NCBI GenBank assembly: GCA_012295275.1
Contig: CM022677.1
Coordinates: 1,932,355-1,950,763, forward strand
Length of the DNA stretch: 18,409 nucleotides
Source of the DNA: Chrysomallon squamiferum
Taxonomy: Eukaryota > Mollusca > Gastropoda > Neomphalida > Peltospiridae
Reading direction: 5' to 3'
Below the pieces are notes generated by a model. That model was given only the letters and a program-made list of their open reading frames with translations, did not search any database and had not been told where the DNA came from. Positions 10,440-18,250 of this stretch are shown here, piece by piece. Positions within the stretch are counted from its first letter, which is position 1, and every line of letters begins with the position of its first letter. Made by a program: the position numbers and the translations under genes.

Positions 10440-10572
10440 ATTTTAATTTTAAAAAAAGATTCAAATTTTAGTATTTAACAAGATAATATAAAAAAATAAA
10501 TAAATAAACTTTAACATACCCAAACTCATTTTAATTTTAAAAAAGATTCAAATTTTAACAAGATAATATACA
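10440..10572. repeat. Direct duplication of a ~45-bp AT-rich segment
   Basis: The segment running from TTTTAATTTTAAAAAA through AACAAGATAATATA occurs at about 10441-10491 and again at about 10530-10571. The first copy has about eight extra bases (AGTATTTA) before AACAAG. It lies in the intron of the CAMSAP relic. Confidence 0.85.
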
Positions 10573-10620
10573 AAAAAAAAATAATAATAATAATAAAAAA
10601 ATAAAATAAAAACAACATAC

Positions 10621-10707
10621 CTGACAGCTTGAACAGCATGTTCTATTGAAACAAATTCACTGGCATACGCCAACATCAGCACATGAGTTAGAGCTGTACA
10701 TGCATAC
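10621..10707 (-). pseudogene. CAMSAP relic, exon block 2
   Basis: 87 bases between a TTTTTTAG acceptor and a CAG/GTATGT donor. It encodes a 28-residue helix-rich piece (THVLMLAYASEFVSIEHAV) matching the conserved CAMSAP stretch with DALMMAYT and VSIE. The split Arg codon joins in frame with block 3. Confidence 0.7.
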
Positions 10708-10920
10708 CTAAAAAAGTAAAAAACAATAATAAACAAACAGTTAGAAATAAATAACTAATACTTCTGACATGCTTTGTGATTAATAAATTATGTGACTGAG
10801 TAATGCAACAAAACAACAGCAAATAACTGATGATTATTACACTATTTTATAATTAATTAAGAACTATTACAAAACTTATTTTTCTGTTGACAACACAAAA
10901 ATAAAATAAATTAAACTCAC

Positions 10921-11000
10921 AACTGAGAATGGTTTCTGTAACAGTTGATTCATCCTACTGCATGATGTAAATTCACTTTGTAGACAGCACCTGAACAATA
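10921..11000 (-). pseudogene. CAMSAP relic, exon block 1 (two in-frame stops)
   Basis: Acceptor ACTGCAG before 11000 and donor GTGAGT at 10920-10915. The frame gives IVQVLSTK-stop-IYIMQ-stop-DESTVTETILS, which aligns without gaps to the CAMSAP segment ending VTESDLSC. The first stop stands where Gly is usual (GGA to TGA is a one-base change). The splice phase does not fit block 2, which is further decay or a sign that the border is misplaced. Confidence 0.65.
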
Positions 11001-11065
11001 CTGCAGTGAGATACGTAAAATATTTAACATCAATATTAAATATAGAATTTAGTAATTTTTATAAC

Positions 11066-11128
11066 AAAATGCATTTATCTGACATATATATAATATATCA
11101 ATCTACATTTGTCAGATAAATGCATTTT
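11066..11128. repeat. Perfect 19-bp inverted repeat (hairpin)
   Basis: The left arm 11066-11084 and right arm 11110-11128 are exact reverse complements, with a 25-base AT-rich loop. The core is AAAATGCATTTATCTGACA. It could fold as a 63-base hairpin. It could be a small terminal-repeat remnant, a cruciform or a hairpin RNA; no flanking duplication is evident. Confidence 0.9.
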
Positions 11129-11198
11129 TCTCTGCTTATTATCATTTGTGGATAATTTTATTATTTTTATTTACATATGAAATTGCCCAAGACACAAA

Positions 11199-11283
11199 GA
11201 CACACACGCACACACAAACACACACACACACACACAGTGACAATACTGAATATGGTGAATATCTCTATCTTTCTCTTTCTTCT

Positions 11284-11323
<40 letters not shown>

Positions 11324-11356
11324 GACAATACTGAATATGGTGAATACCTCTATCTT

Positions 11357-11407
<51 letters not shown>

Positions 11408-11452
11408 GACAATACTGAATATGGTGAATACCTCTATCTTTCTCTTTCTTCT

Positions 11453-11490
<38 letters not shown>

Positions 11491-11535
11491 GACAATACTG
11501 AATATGGTGAATACCTCTGTCTTTCTCTCTCTTCT

Positions 11536-11589
<54 letters not shown>

Positions 11590-11634
11590 GACAATACTGA
11601 ATATGGTGAATACCTCTATCTTTCTCTCTCTTCT

Positions 11635-11678
<44 letters not shown>

Positions 11679-11712
11679 GTGACTACCTCTATCTTTCTCT
11701 CTCTTCTCTCAT
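11199..11712. repeat. Compound minisatellite: (CA)n alternating with a ~50-bp core
   Basis: Six cores start at 11237, 11322, 11406, 11489, 11588 and 11679, each separated by 15-25 CA units. The core reads GTGACAATACTGAATATGG and onward through a pyrimidine tail of TCTCT type. The last core has lost its middle. The period is 83-99 bases, with variation mostly in CA length. A + strand open frame through it (11177-11812) is low-complexity and not taken as a gene. Confidence 0.96.
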
Positions 11713-11814
11713 ACATACATCTTTATCTCATTCCAGGGCTAAGAATGTGCTCGAATCTCCAAATCTGATTTGCACCAACATAAAACATCCACATTTGTTT
11801 GGATTCACGTGAAA

Positions 11815-12140
11815 TATTTCCAAAATTCTATTGAACTGAATAATCAACGAGTAAAACATTACCAAATTAAAAACAAAACTAGTCTGGTTAACAAGCATCA
11901 GTTTAAAGTGGTTTCAAAAGTGTAGCATACATTCCAATCCGTGTTTGTTCCAAACATTGTGGTTTATTGAGACTAGTCTGGTGGTTGTCCCATTTCTATG
12001 AACAAAAAACTACCAACAAAGATACCAAAAGTAACAAGTTTGTTCATTCTAACACAGTAACATGATTATACTAACTCAATGTGCCAAATTTACTATTATA
12101 TCAGACATTACTATGTTACTTCATTTTTATTATTTTCCTT
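11815..12140. other. Noncoding stretch
   Basis: No coding or repeat signature was found on either strand. Confidence 0.5.
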
Positions 12141-12142
12141 AC

Positions 12143-12288
12143 CTTAAATTTCCTGGTCTTTTCAATCCATAATTCTTTTTTTGTTTGCTTGTTGCAGAAA
12201 TGTGCTTTGGTAACATCCACACAAACATCGAATCACTGCGCAAACACGTACTGCATGCACTGTTTACAAATCTTCTAAATGTCACCTG
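12143..12288. other. Candidate exon, strand uncertain
   Basis: On the + strand, 12198-12288 lies between a very strong acceptor (long T-rich tract, TTGTTGCAG) and a CTG/GTAAGA donor, with one open frame (MCFGNIHTNIESLRKHVLHA). On the minus strand, 12285-12143 lies between a CAG acceptor and an AAG/GTAAGG donor, with a fully open 47-codon frame (RRFVNSACSTCLRSDSMFV). No protein family is recognised for either. At most one is likely real. Confidence 0.35.
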
Positions 12289-12289
12289 G

Positions 12290-12735
12290 TAAGACTTAAA
12301 AGAAAACAAACTGTAAAGATGAAATGGAAAAATTTCACCTGAAAAAACCCAGTAAAAGAAGAGGTTTAAATTCCTGGTCTAAAGAAATAAATAAAATGTA
12401 TCAGTTTGTTTTTCACAGAACCAGTCAGAACATAATGCATGCCACGTGCAAAGTTTATCAAATGCACTTTTAATCTACCAATAAATTGTACAGGGGAAAA
12501 CTGTTCCAGATATGAAAGCTTATGTATAGTATCAAATTACCTATCTATTTAAACCTAATCTTGAATGTCACATGACATTAGCAGGTCATATTAAATGTTT
12601 AGAAATTAAAACCAGTGAACTGGTCTCCAAAAGACAAAAAAACATTGATATACGTGTTTGGTTCTGCCAGAGACCAAGCTATAAAAACTGCAGCCAGCCA
12701 TAGGATGCAGTCTGTATATTGGCTGGAAATAAAAA
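12290..12735. other. Noncoding stretch before the gypsy fragment
   Basis: No clear coding or repeat signal. The right end (about 12700-12739) may be a decayed continuation of the reverse transcriptase, with VCILAG where the family has FCVDYR. Confidence 0.4.
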
Positions 12736-12739
12736 CCAT

Positions 12740-12980
12740 GTAGCTAAAACTAAGAAAGAGTGCTTTCCACTACCTAGAACAGATGTCATTAAATGCTTTG
12801 TATGGAGCACAATGGTTTACTATACTGGATATGGTCAGTGAATACAACCAGGTTGGGGATAAAGACAAAGACAAAACTGCACTGATCTCTCCAATGGGTT
12901 TGTTTGAATACAAGTGAATGCCTTTTGGTTTATCAGGAGCCCCAGCCACATTTCAAAGACTCATGCTTTATAAACTGTAA
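12740..12980 (+). mobile_element. Ty3/gypsy reverse-transcriptase fragment, decayed
   Basis: Translation shows TKKECFPLPRTD, then after a frame change SLNALYGAQWFTILDMVS, then KTALISPMGLFEYK-stop-MPFGLSGAPATFQRLM. These are the successive landmarks of gypsy reverse transcriptase (PLPR, LSGA-WFS-LDL, KTAF-FG, MPFGL-NAPATFQ). There is a frameshift at about 12785 and a TGA at 12918-12920. The YxDD block, RNase H, integrase and LTRs are not recognisable nearby. It is a dead fragment of a retrotransposon, coding on the + strand. Confidence 0.85.
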
Positions 12981-12984
12981 CAGA

Positions 12985-13800
12985 ACCATATCAAACCCTT
13001 TTTAATAGATACATTTGTATAACGAGTAATGATAGAAAGAAAAGGAATATATCCAGTGATGATGAGGATGATGCCATACCACCTAATAAGTATTCAAAAA
13101 GTATTCAAAAGTGAGCAGAGGTAAAAAAGTATGGCATCATTTGCTCTACTGCCCAGAGGTGGAGAGGCCAGTCTGCCTCTCGTTCCGCCCGCACGAAGAC
13201 ATCATGATGAACACGGGTTGATGACTGTGACGATGTTGTTGAAAGTCACTTGTTTGAGGACTGAGTCAAATCAGTAATGGCAACATGCCTCAGCATAAGT
13301 AAAGGGGATGTTCTGTAATGACTCGGATATGCACTGAAGTTGATTTTTGCATATTTTGCAGAAAATATTGGTGTGATCAATACTGTAAAGGTTTAATCTG
13401 ATTCTTTACCCCTAAAAACATGTGTATAGACACCAACATTATTTTGATACCATGTGTAGTTACTGAGATATTGACGAAAACAATATTTTCAGTAATGGCG
13501 GCCTTAATTTGCATATTGTGCGGGTTGCCCAAGGATGACAGAGTGGCATCATTCAGATTGTTAAAGAGCACATCTCGGAGGTATAGAAACAGCAACAAAA
13601 CTTTGTACAGACCGCAATGCACACTTATCAGTCCCTGCCACCGGACTACTTTACAGCAAAACTTTACCCACCACATCTTGTTTGTTTGACCAAAATGCTG
13701 ATCTGTTTAACACTACTGAAGAACCCGTAACAGCTACGATAGACCCTGTTGTTCATACCCTATACTGAAGCATTACAATTTATTTAACTACGAAGTGAAG
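12985..13800. other. Unidentified, probably repeat-derived DNA
   Basis: This has higher GC than its surroundings at 13140-13280 and 13480-13660. Open frames at 13377-13689 on both strands lack any recognised domain. The segment lies between two transposon relics and may be a nonautonomous or untranslated part of an element. A 12-bp inverted repeat (13068-13079 and 13129-13140) occurs in it. Confidence 0.4.
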
Positions 13801-13811
13801 TTAGAACCAAG

Positions 13812-14553
13812 AGGGAAGCAATTAACTTTTGTCAAAACTTAAAACTTCTACCAAAAATTGTGAGATGCCAAACTGTAAATGTGTGCATTTGAACAAATTA
13901 ACATCAGTGAAATGGAATGATTGCAATTACTCACATTATCAATTTCAGTTTAATAAAAACATTTGTAAAGACAAAAGTAAAAATCATAATTAGTTCAATA
14001 AACAGGTTTGTAAACCCGAACGTAAAAATCAGGTGCCTTTAAGAACAGGTACATGGTTTGAGGCGTCAAACCTATCCATAAGAAGAAGTTTGTTAAGTAT
14101 GTAGTTTTTCAAGACAATATCCGACAGAAATTGCTCAAACAGAAACCACCATTCCCAAAGAAGAAATCAAAGGAGAGAAAAAAACTTCATCTCAAACTAT
14201 TTCTGACTGTTACAACTATGTTGTGAAATTTGAGTTGAGTGGGAAAAAACGTAAGAGGTGGAAAAGGTTGTCCTGTTGAAACAGACGAAGCAAAGTTTGA
14301 CACAATTTGGGGGAATTCGTCATGAAACAAGATTTTTTTCTTAATTATTGCAATTTATTATAATTATATGCTTATTCATCAGATCCAACAACCAAGGCAT
14401 GTACCAACTTAACTGAAAACAGGGGTGTGTGATAGGAGATAACTACCAAGTACTCATTGCACACAAGGAAATATTGGCCTTCATCTTGCAGAATACATGA
14501 GGAGGAATAAATAAAAGAAGCAGGAAGTATTCAGTGAACTGTCACAAATCATC
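13812..14553 (+). mobile_element. ISXO2-like (Merlin-type) DNA transposase relic
   Basis: Landmarks of the ISXO2-like transposase occur in order on the + strand: EAINFCQNLKLLPKIVRC (zinc-ribbon leader), C-K-C after a one-base slip, LRTGTWFEASNLSIRRSLL, then PVETDEAKF (first catalytic Asp region of the form VEIDES-F), and HLAEYMRRNK near the end. The family is that of IS1016/IS1595-like bacterial insertion sequences and eukaryotic Merlin elements. Several stops and shifts are present. The core between PVETDEAKF (about 14275-14300) and HLAEYM (14482) is about 180 bases, too short for the full DDE core, so a deletion is likely. No terminal inverted repeats were found. It is inactive. Confidence 0.75.
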
Positions 14554-14559
14554 AGTCTG

Positions 14560-14825
14560 GAGTGTATTTGTTAATGATGACTATCTTTTGAAATGTATTA
14601 TTTTGTATGATAACTAAAATGGCTGACATAACATCATACGTATTATTGCTTGAAATGTTGAAGAATTGTTTCCTTCTATCTGCTGTATTTAACCACTTAA
14701 TTTTAGTGTGTATAAAAGGTTTAAAAATTATAATTAAAACAAAAAAAAAATTTAGGACGGGATGTGGATAGATATATTTTTAAACTATGTCAACTCATCT
14801 ACAGGACAGGTGAGATGACTGTAAA
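14560..14825. other. Noncoding AT-rich stretch between transposon relics
   Basis: It includes an A-run at about 14742-14751. Nothing coding is recognised. Confidence 0.5.
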
Positions 14826-15026
14826 GTGAGTGCAGGAACTCAGACATTCCACTGTGTAAAACCAGTGAGCTCTGTGTCTGTGGCATGTGACAAGAATTCG
14901 CAGTTTGCTGACACTCTACCAGTCCCTATTCACTTTAACTATGTGAGAGATGTCGCAGAACTGTCTGCTGAATCAGCAACTATACCAAGTAAGAAAAGTG
15001 CATCTGATCAAGCTTTGTCCTGCTAG
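14826..15026 (+). other. Coding-like island, unidentified
   Basis: A 66-codon frame of balanced composition (e.g. KPVSSVSVACDKNSQFAD, PVPIHFNYVRDVAEL). It is preceded by a GTGCAG acceptor-like site (14831-14835) and contains a GTAAGA donor-like site at 14989. It could be the front of the LINE ORF1 that follows, or a separate exon. A Lys- and Asn-rich stretch comes next (about 15034-15090), as is common in ORF1 linkers. The stop at 15024-15026 would be a disablement in the first case. Confidence 0.35.
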
Positions 15027-15313
15027 AATATATATCTAGGAAATCTAAAAACAAAAAAAATAAAAAAAATTCTTCGGCAAATAATCTCCAAAGATAGATT
15101 TCAAATTGAAGTAACATTCCTACATAGAAAAGATGTTAAGTTTATTGTTTGCTTTTCCAGTTACAGGAGATAGAGCTTGGGTTGAAGAAAACCAAATCAA
15201 CAGTATGGTTGAAATTCCTACAATGGAAAATTGCTATCAGTGTTTATTCCAACAAGGTCTATCAGAATGAACGTGGAAAAAAAACAATTTGATAGAATAA
15301 CTCTTTTAAATCT

Positions 15314-15709
15314 TTGACTAGAAAGTTAGATATAATGTATGATAAACTGGAAAAATTAGACATGATCGAAAAACAACTGAATGGTATGGAAATAACTGTA
15401 CAAGATATAGTGGTAAAATGATTGATATTAAGAAAAAAGTACAAGATATGGAAAGGGTATGAATTACATTCACTGTCAGTTTGAAAGAAATAAAACAATG
15501 TTGAATATTTGAAATCTGTTGTCTTAGATATGAACAGTTCTACTCGTGAAATGAGAGATAATAATACCAGTATGAAACAACAAATATGTGAAGTAGAAAC
15601 TGAGTTTCGAATCTTAAGAGATAAACACAATGACCTACAAGCTCAGTTCATCACGACAATGTATGATATCAGAAGAAGACGAAGGACACACTGACAAGGA
15701 GTTGAAAAG
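15314..15709 (+). mobile_element. LINE ORF1-type coiled-coil relic, cut by assembly gap
   Basis: The + strand shows heptad-like coiled coil in pieces: LTRKLDIMYDKLEKLDMIEK, GMEITVQDI, then after a TGA and a frame change IDIKKKVQDMER, then LKSVVLDMNSSTREM through RILRDKHNDLQAQ, then in another frame ISEEDEGHTDKELK. The order coiled coil, LQAQS-like motif, I-EE-DE is typical of the front of LINE ORF1 RNA-binding proteins in invertebrates. Several frameshifts and stops show decay. The rest falls in the N gap. Confidence 0.65.
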
Positions 15710-15909
15710 NNNNNNNNNNNNNNNNNNNNNNNNNNNNNNNNNNNNNNNNNNNNNNNNNNNNNNNNNNNNNNNNNNNNNNNNNNNNNNNNNNNNNNNNNNN
15801 NNNNNNNNNNNNNNNNNNNNNNNNNNNNNNNNNNNNNNNNNNNNNNNNNNNNNNNNNNNNNNNNNNNNNNNNNNNNNNNNNNNNNNNNNNNNNNNNNNNN
15901 NNNNNNNNN
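15710..15909. other. Assembly gap (200 N)
   Basis: Exactly 200 N, a conventional placeholder, so the true distance is unknown. It stands between the LINE relic and a long minisatellite, both hard to assemble. Confidence 0.99.
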
Positions 15910-15972
15910 TTGGTAATACTTCGTTCAGTTACGTATTACTCCTGAGTGTGGCAAATCTAAATTATTCCTCAG

Positions 15973-17111
15973 CTTACACAGAGTAAGAAATAACAGGTTA
16001 CACAGAGTAAGAAATAACAGCTTACACAGAGTAAGAAATAACAGGTTACACAGAGTAAGAAATAACAGCTTACACAGAGTAAGAAATAACAGCTTACACA
16101 GAGTAAGAAATAACAGGTTACACAGAGTAAGAAATAACAGCTTACACAGAGTAAGAAATAACAGCTTACACAGAGTAAGAAATAACAGCTTACACAGAGT
16201 AAGAAATAACAGCTTACACAGAGTAAGAAATAACAGCTTACACAGAGTAAGAAATAACAGCTTACACAGAGTAAGAAATAACAGCTTACACAGAGTAAGA
16301 AATAACAGCTTACACAGAGTAAGAAATAACAGCACAGAGTAAGAAATAACACACACAGAGTAAGAAATAACAGCTTACACAGAGTAAGAAATAACAGGTT
16401 ACACAGAGTAAGAAATAACAGGTTACACAGAGTAAGAAATAACAGGTTACACAGAAAATAACAGCTTACACAGAGTAAAAATAACAGCTTACACAGAGTA
16501 AGAAATAACAGCTTACACAGAGTAAGAAATAACAGCTTACACAGAGTAAGAAATAACAGCTTACACAGAGTAAGAAATAACAGCTTACACAGAGTAAGAA
16601 ATAACAGCTTACACAGAGTAAAAATAACAGCACACAGAGTAAGAAATAACAGCTTACACAGAGTAAGAAATAACAGCTTACACAGAAATAACAGTAAGAA
16701 AGAAATAACAGCTTACACAGAGTAAGAAATAACAGCTTACACAGAGTAAGAAATAACAGCTTACACAGAGTAAGAAATAACAGCTTACACAGAGTAAGAA
16801 ATAACAGCTTACACAGAGTAAGAAATAACAGCTTACACAGAGTAAGAAATAACAGCACACAGAGTAAGAAAATAACAGCTTACACAGAGTAAGAAATAAC
16901 AGCTTACACAGTAAGAAATAACAGCTTACACAGAGTAAGAAATAACAGCTTACACAGAGTAAGAAATAACAGCTTACACAGAAGAAATAACAGCTTACAC
17001 AGAAAAATAACAGCTTACACAAATAACAGTAAGAAATAACAGCTTACACAGAGTAAGAAATAACAGCTTACAGAGAAGAAATAACAGCTTACACAGAGTA
17101 AGAAATAACAG
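15973..17111. repeat. 24-bp minisatellite, about 47 units
   Basis: The unit is CTTACACAGAGTAAGAAATAACAG in two halves (CTTACACAGAGT and AAGAAATAACAG). Most units are identical. A GTTAC variant of the start recurs near the left end and at about 16397-16450. Shortened units (missing 2-10 bases) cluster on the right. Each unit has a 5-bp dyad, CTTAC and GTAAG, around five bases. The unit has no stop in two minus-strand frames, so long artefactual frames (LFLTLCKL and CYFLLCVS repeats) result. The left end is near the assembly gap, so copy number may be wrong. Confidence 0.97.
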
Positions 17112-17251
17112 CTTATCTAAAGAGAAGCTGTTTATTAGGGAAATATTCCCTTTCCCAATATATGTAAAAATAGTACATTTGGGTACAAGGAATTTAAATA
17201 TGACAAAAAATGATTTTGTATCAAACACAGTATAATATTTTAAAAGTTGTT

Positions 17252-17602
17252 TTATATTTTTTTATTTTTTTTATCTTGAGCAACAACTTCAACTGAAAAA
17301 GTAAGTGTTTTCTGTTTGGACAACAATTCACACTCTTTTTGACTTTCCATTAGCTTCCTCTTCATATTAATATCAGTCTTCAGAATTGTATTCTCCACAA
17401 CTAAGAACATGAAATGCACTGGTTCAACCCCTGAAACATAAAAAAAAGCCTTTTGTGAATTAAAGCTTTAAATGCATGTTATCATTTCATAAATATATAC
17501 TGGTTAGTTTTACCTTGCAAACAGAGGGAGAAAAATTCTTCAAAATAACTTCCTTCAAATTGCTCTAACAGATCTGCTGACAGTATATATGTGTCAGTTT
17601 CA
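17252..17602 (-). CDS. Last two exons of an unidentified gene
   Basis: Exon A is 17602-17514 (acceptor AG at 17604-17603, donor G/GTAAAA). Exon B is 17430-17252 (acceptor GTTTCAG), with an 83-bp intron. The join gives a Gly codon in frame. Together they encode an 88-residue C-terminus: ETDTYILSADLLEQF, GSYFEEFFSLCLQGVEPVHF, MFLVVENTILKTDINMKRKL and a Lys-rich end (DKKNKKI). Mixed hydrophobic and charged composition with no stops over both exons supports real coding. I do not recognise the family. Earlier exons would lie to the right; the candidate at 18.03-18.25 kb may or may not belong. Confidence 0.5.
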
Positions 17603-17646
17603 CTACATTTAATTAATTATTAATGCTTTGTTGTTTATTATTTCAG

Positions 17647-17871
17647 ACAAAATATTTTAGAAACTTTGCAAGATAACATGTTGGAACTGTGTGTGAAATC
17701 TCGAGTTTATACAGCCTCTGATAGTGACTCTTAGTGATCAGTATGCAGGTCAGATCACTAAAATCACTAACAAAGATTGTTTGTTGATTGAAGATCAGGC
17801 CAGCAGTTCTCTTTGGGCTAAAAAGTGGAAAGAACGATTGACTGATCCCAATTTTTTAACTATTTTAAAAG
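17647..17871 (+). other. Coding-like exon candidate, + strand
   Basis: Acceptor TTATTTCAG and donor AAAAG/GTAAAG. The first part is open in one frame (LETLQDNMLELCVKSRVYTA then a stop) and the second in another (LSDQYAGQITKITNKDCLLI through ERLTDPNFLTILK). Both look coding. The frame change near 17724 suggests a broken exon, or two overlapping chance frames. It is on the opposite strand from the exons just to the left. Family unknown. Confidence 0.35.
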
Positions 17872-18025
17872 GTAAAGTTTCACAGACTAATTTTTATTAT
17901 CTTTAATTAGAACAAAAATATTTAACTATGCAAGACTACTGAAAAGAGGGTTTAGAACATTACATAAAAAAAAGCAGCTAACCATGTTCATGATGTGACC
18001 TGATTGTGAATTCAGCTTTTGAGTT

Positions 18026-18250
18026 CTAAGTGCTACAACTGATAGACAGGTGTGTGAGAAAGGAAAGAACTGGACCAATCGAGTCTTCATATTCAGCCAG
18101 AGATCTCTGAAAAAGCATCTGCTCTCCCCAGTTTTTATCTTGAAAATACTGACTTACTGCATGTGAGAGAGGACCACATGTGCTATTCTCAAGTCCAGGG
18201 CCAACTACTGGTGTCTGGAGCTGATTTGAGTGACTCTGTGGTGTCCACAA
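18026..18250 (-). other. Unidentified open frame, minus strand
   Basis: 74 codons of balanced composition (e.g. VVGPGLENSTCGPLSHAVSQ, NWGEQMLFQRSLAEYEDSIG). It contains a perfect GTAAGT donor at 18157-18152 and an ATCAG acceptor-like site near its start, so only the first part (to 18158) may be exon. The phase at that donor (0) does not fit the exon at 17602, so a missing exon would be needed to link them. Family unknown. Confidence 0.35.

Larger units (their letters stand above)
8464..11000 (-). pseudogene. CAMSAP/Patronin-like gene relic (calponin-homology region)
   Basis: Intron-bearing relic on the minus strand. Exon-like blocks in gene order: 11000-10921, 10707-10621, 10168-10051, 9479-9197 and perhaps 8558-8464. 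Their translations follow the order of the CAMSAP N-terminal region and its CH domain: IVQVLSTK, IYIM and DESTVTETILS; LMLAYASEFVSIEHAV; ELPSDTEDTVVFWLNKV; ICLKDGLGIPNSLYNL; HFTYKDVLY; LLVFPAEQFFWIEVIK. CAMSAPs bind and protect microtubule minus ends. Disablements: TGA and TAG stops in the first block, a TGA after KDVLYT, and a frameshift with about 28 missing bases after SLYNL. Introns are kept, so this is a decayed duplicate rather than a retrocopy. The C-terminal CKK domain is not in the window. Alignment is from memory of the family. Confidence 0.72.

Noticed and set aside
11177-11812. A 211-codon + strand open frame
   Set aside because: It is made of (CA)n giving His-Thr repeats plus the minisatellite core. 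The composition follows the repeat rather than a protein.
13377-13689. Overlapping frames of about 90-99 codons on both strands
   Set aside because: No domain was recognised on either strand. The segment sits among transposon relics and is better described as unidentified repeat-derived DNA.
15925-17228. Several long minus-strand open frames of Leu, Phe and Cys repeats
   Set aside because: They are translations of the 24-bp minisatellite, open in two frames at once, and change frame at each shortened unit.
17412-17436. A tRNA B-box-like GGTTCAACC
   Set aside because: The flanks do not form a T-arm stem and no A box or acceptor stem is present. It falls in the minus-strand exon with open reading.
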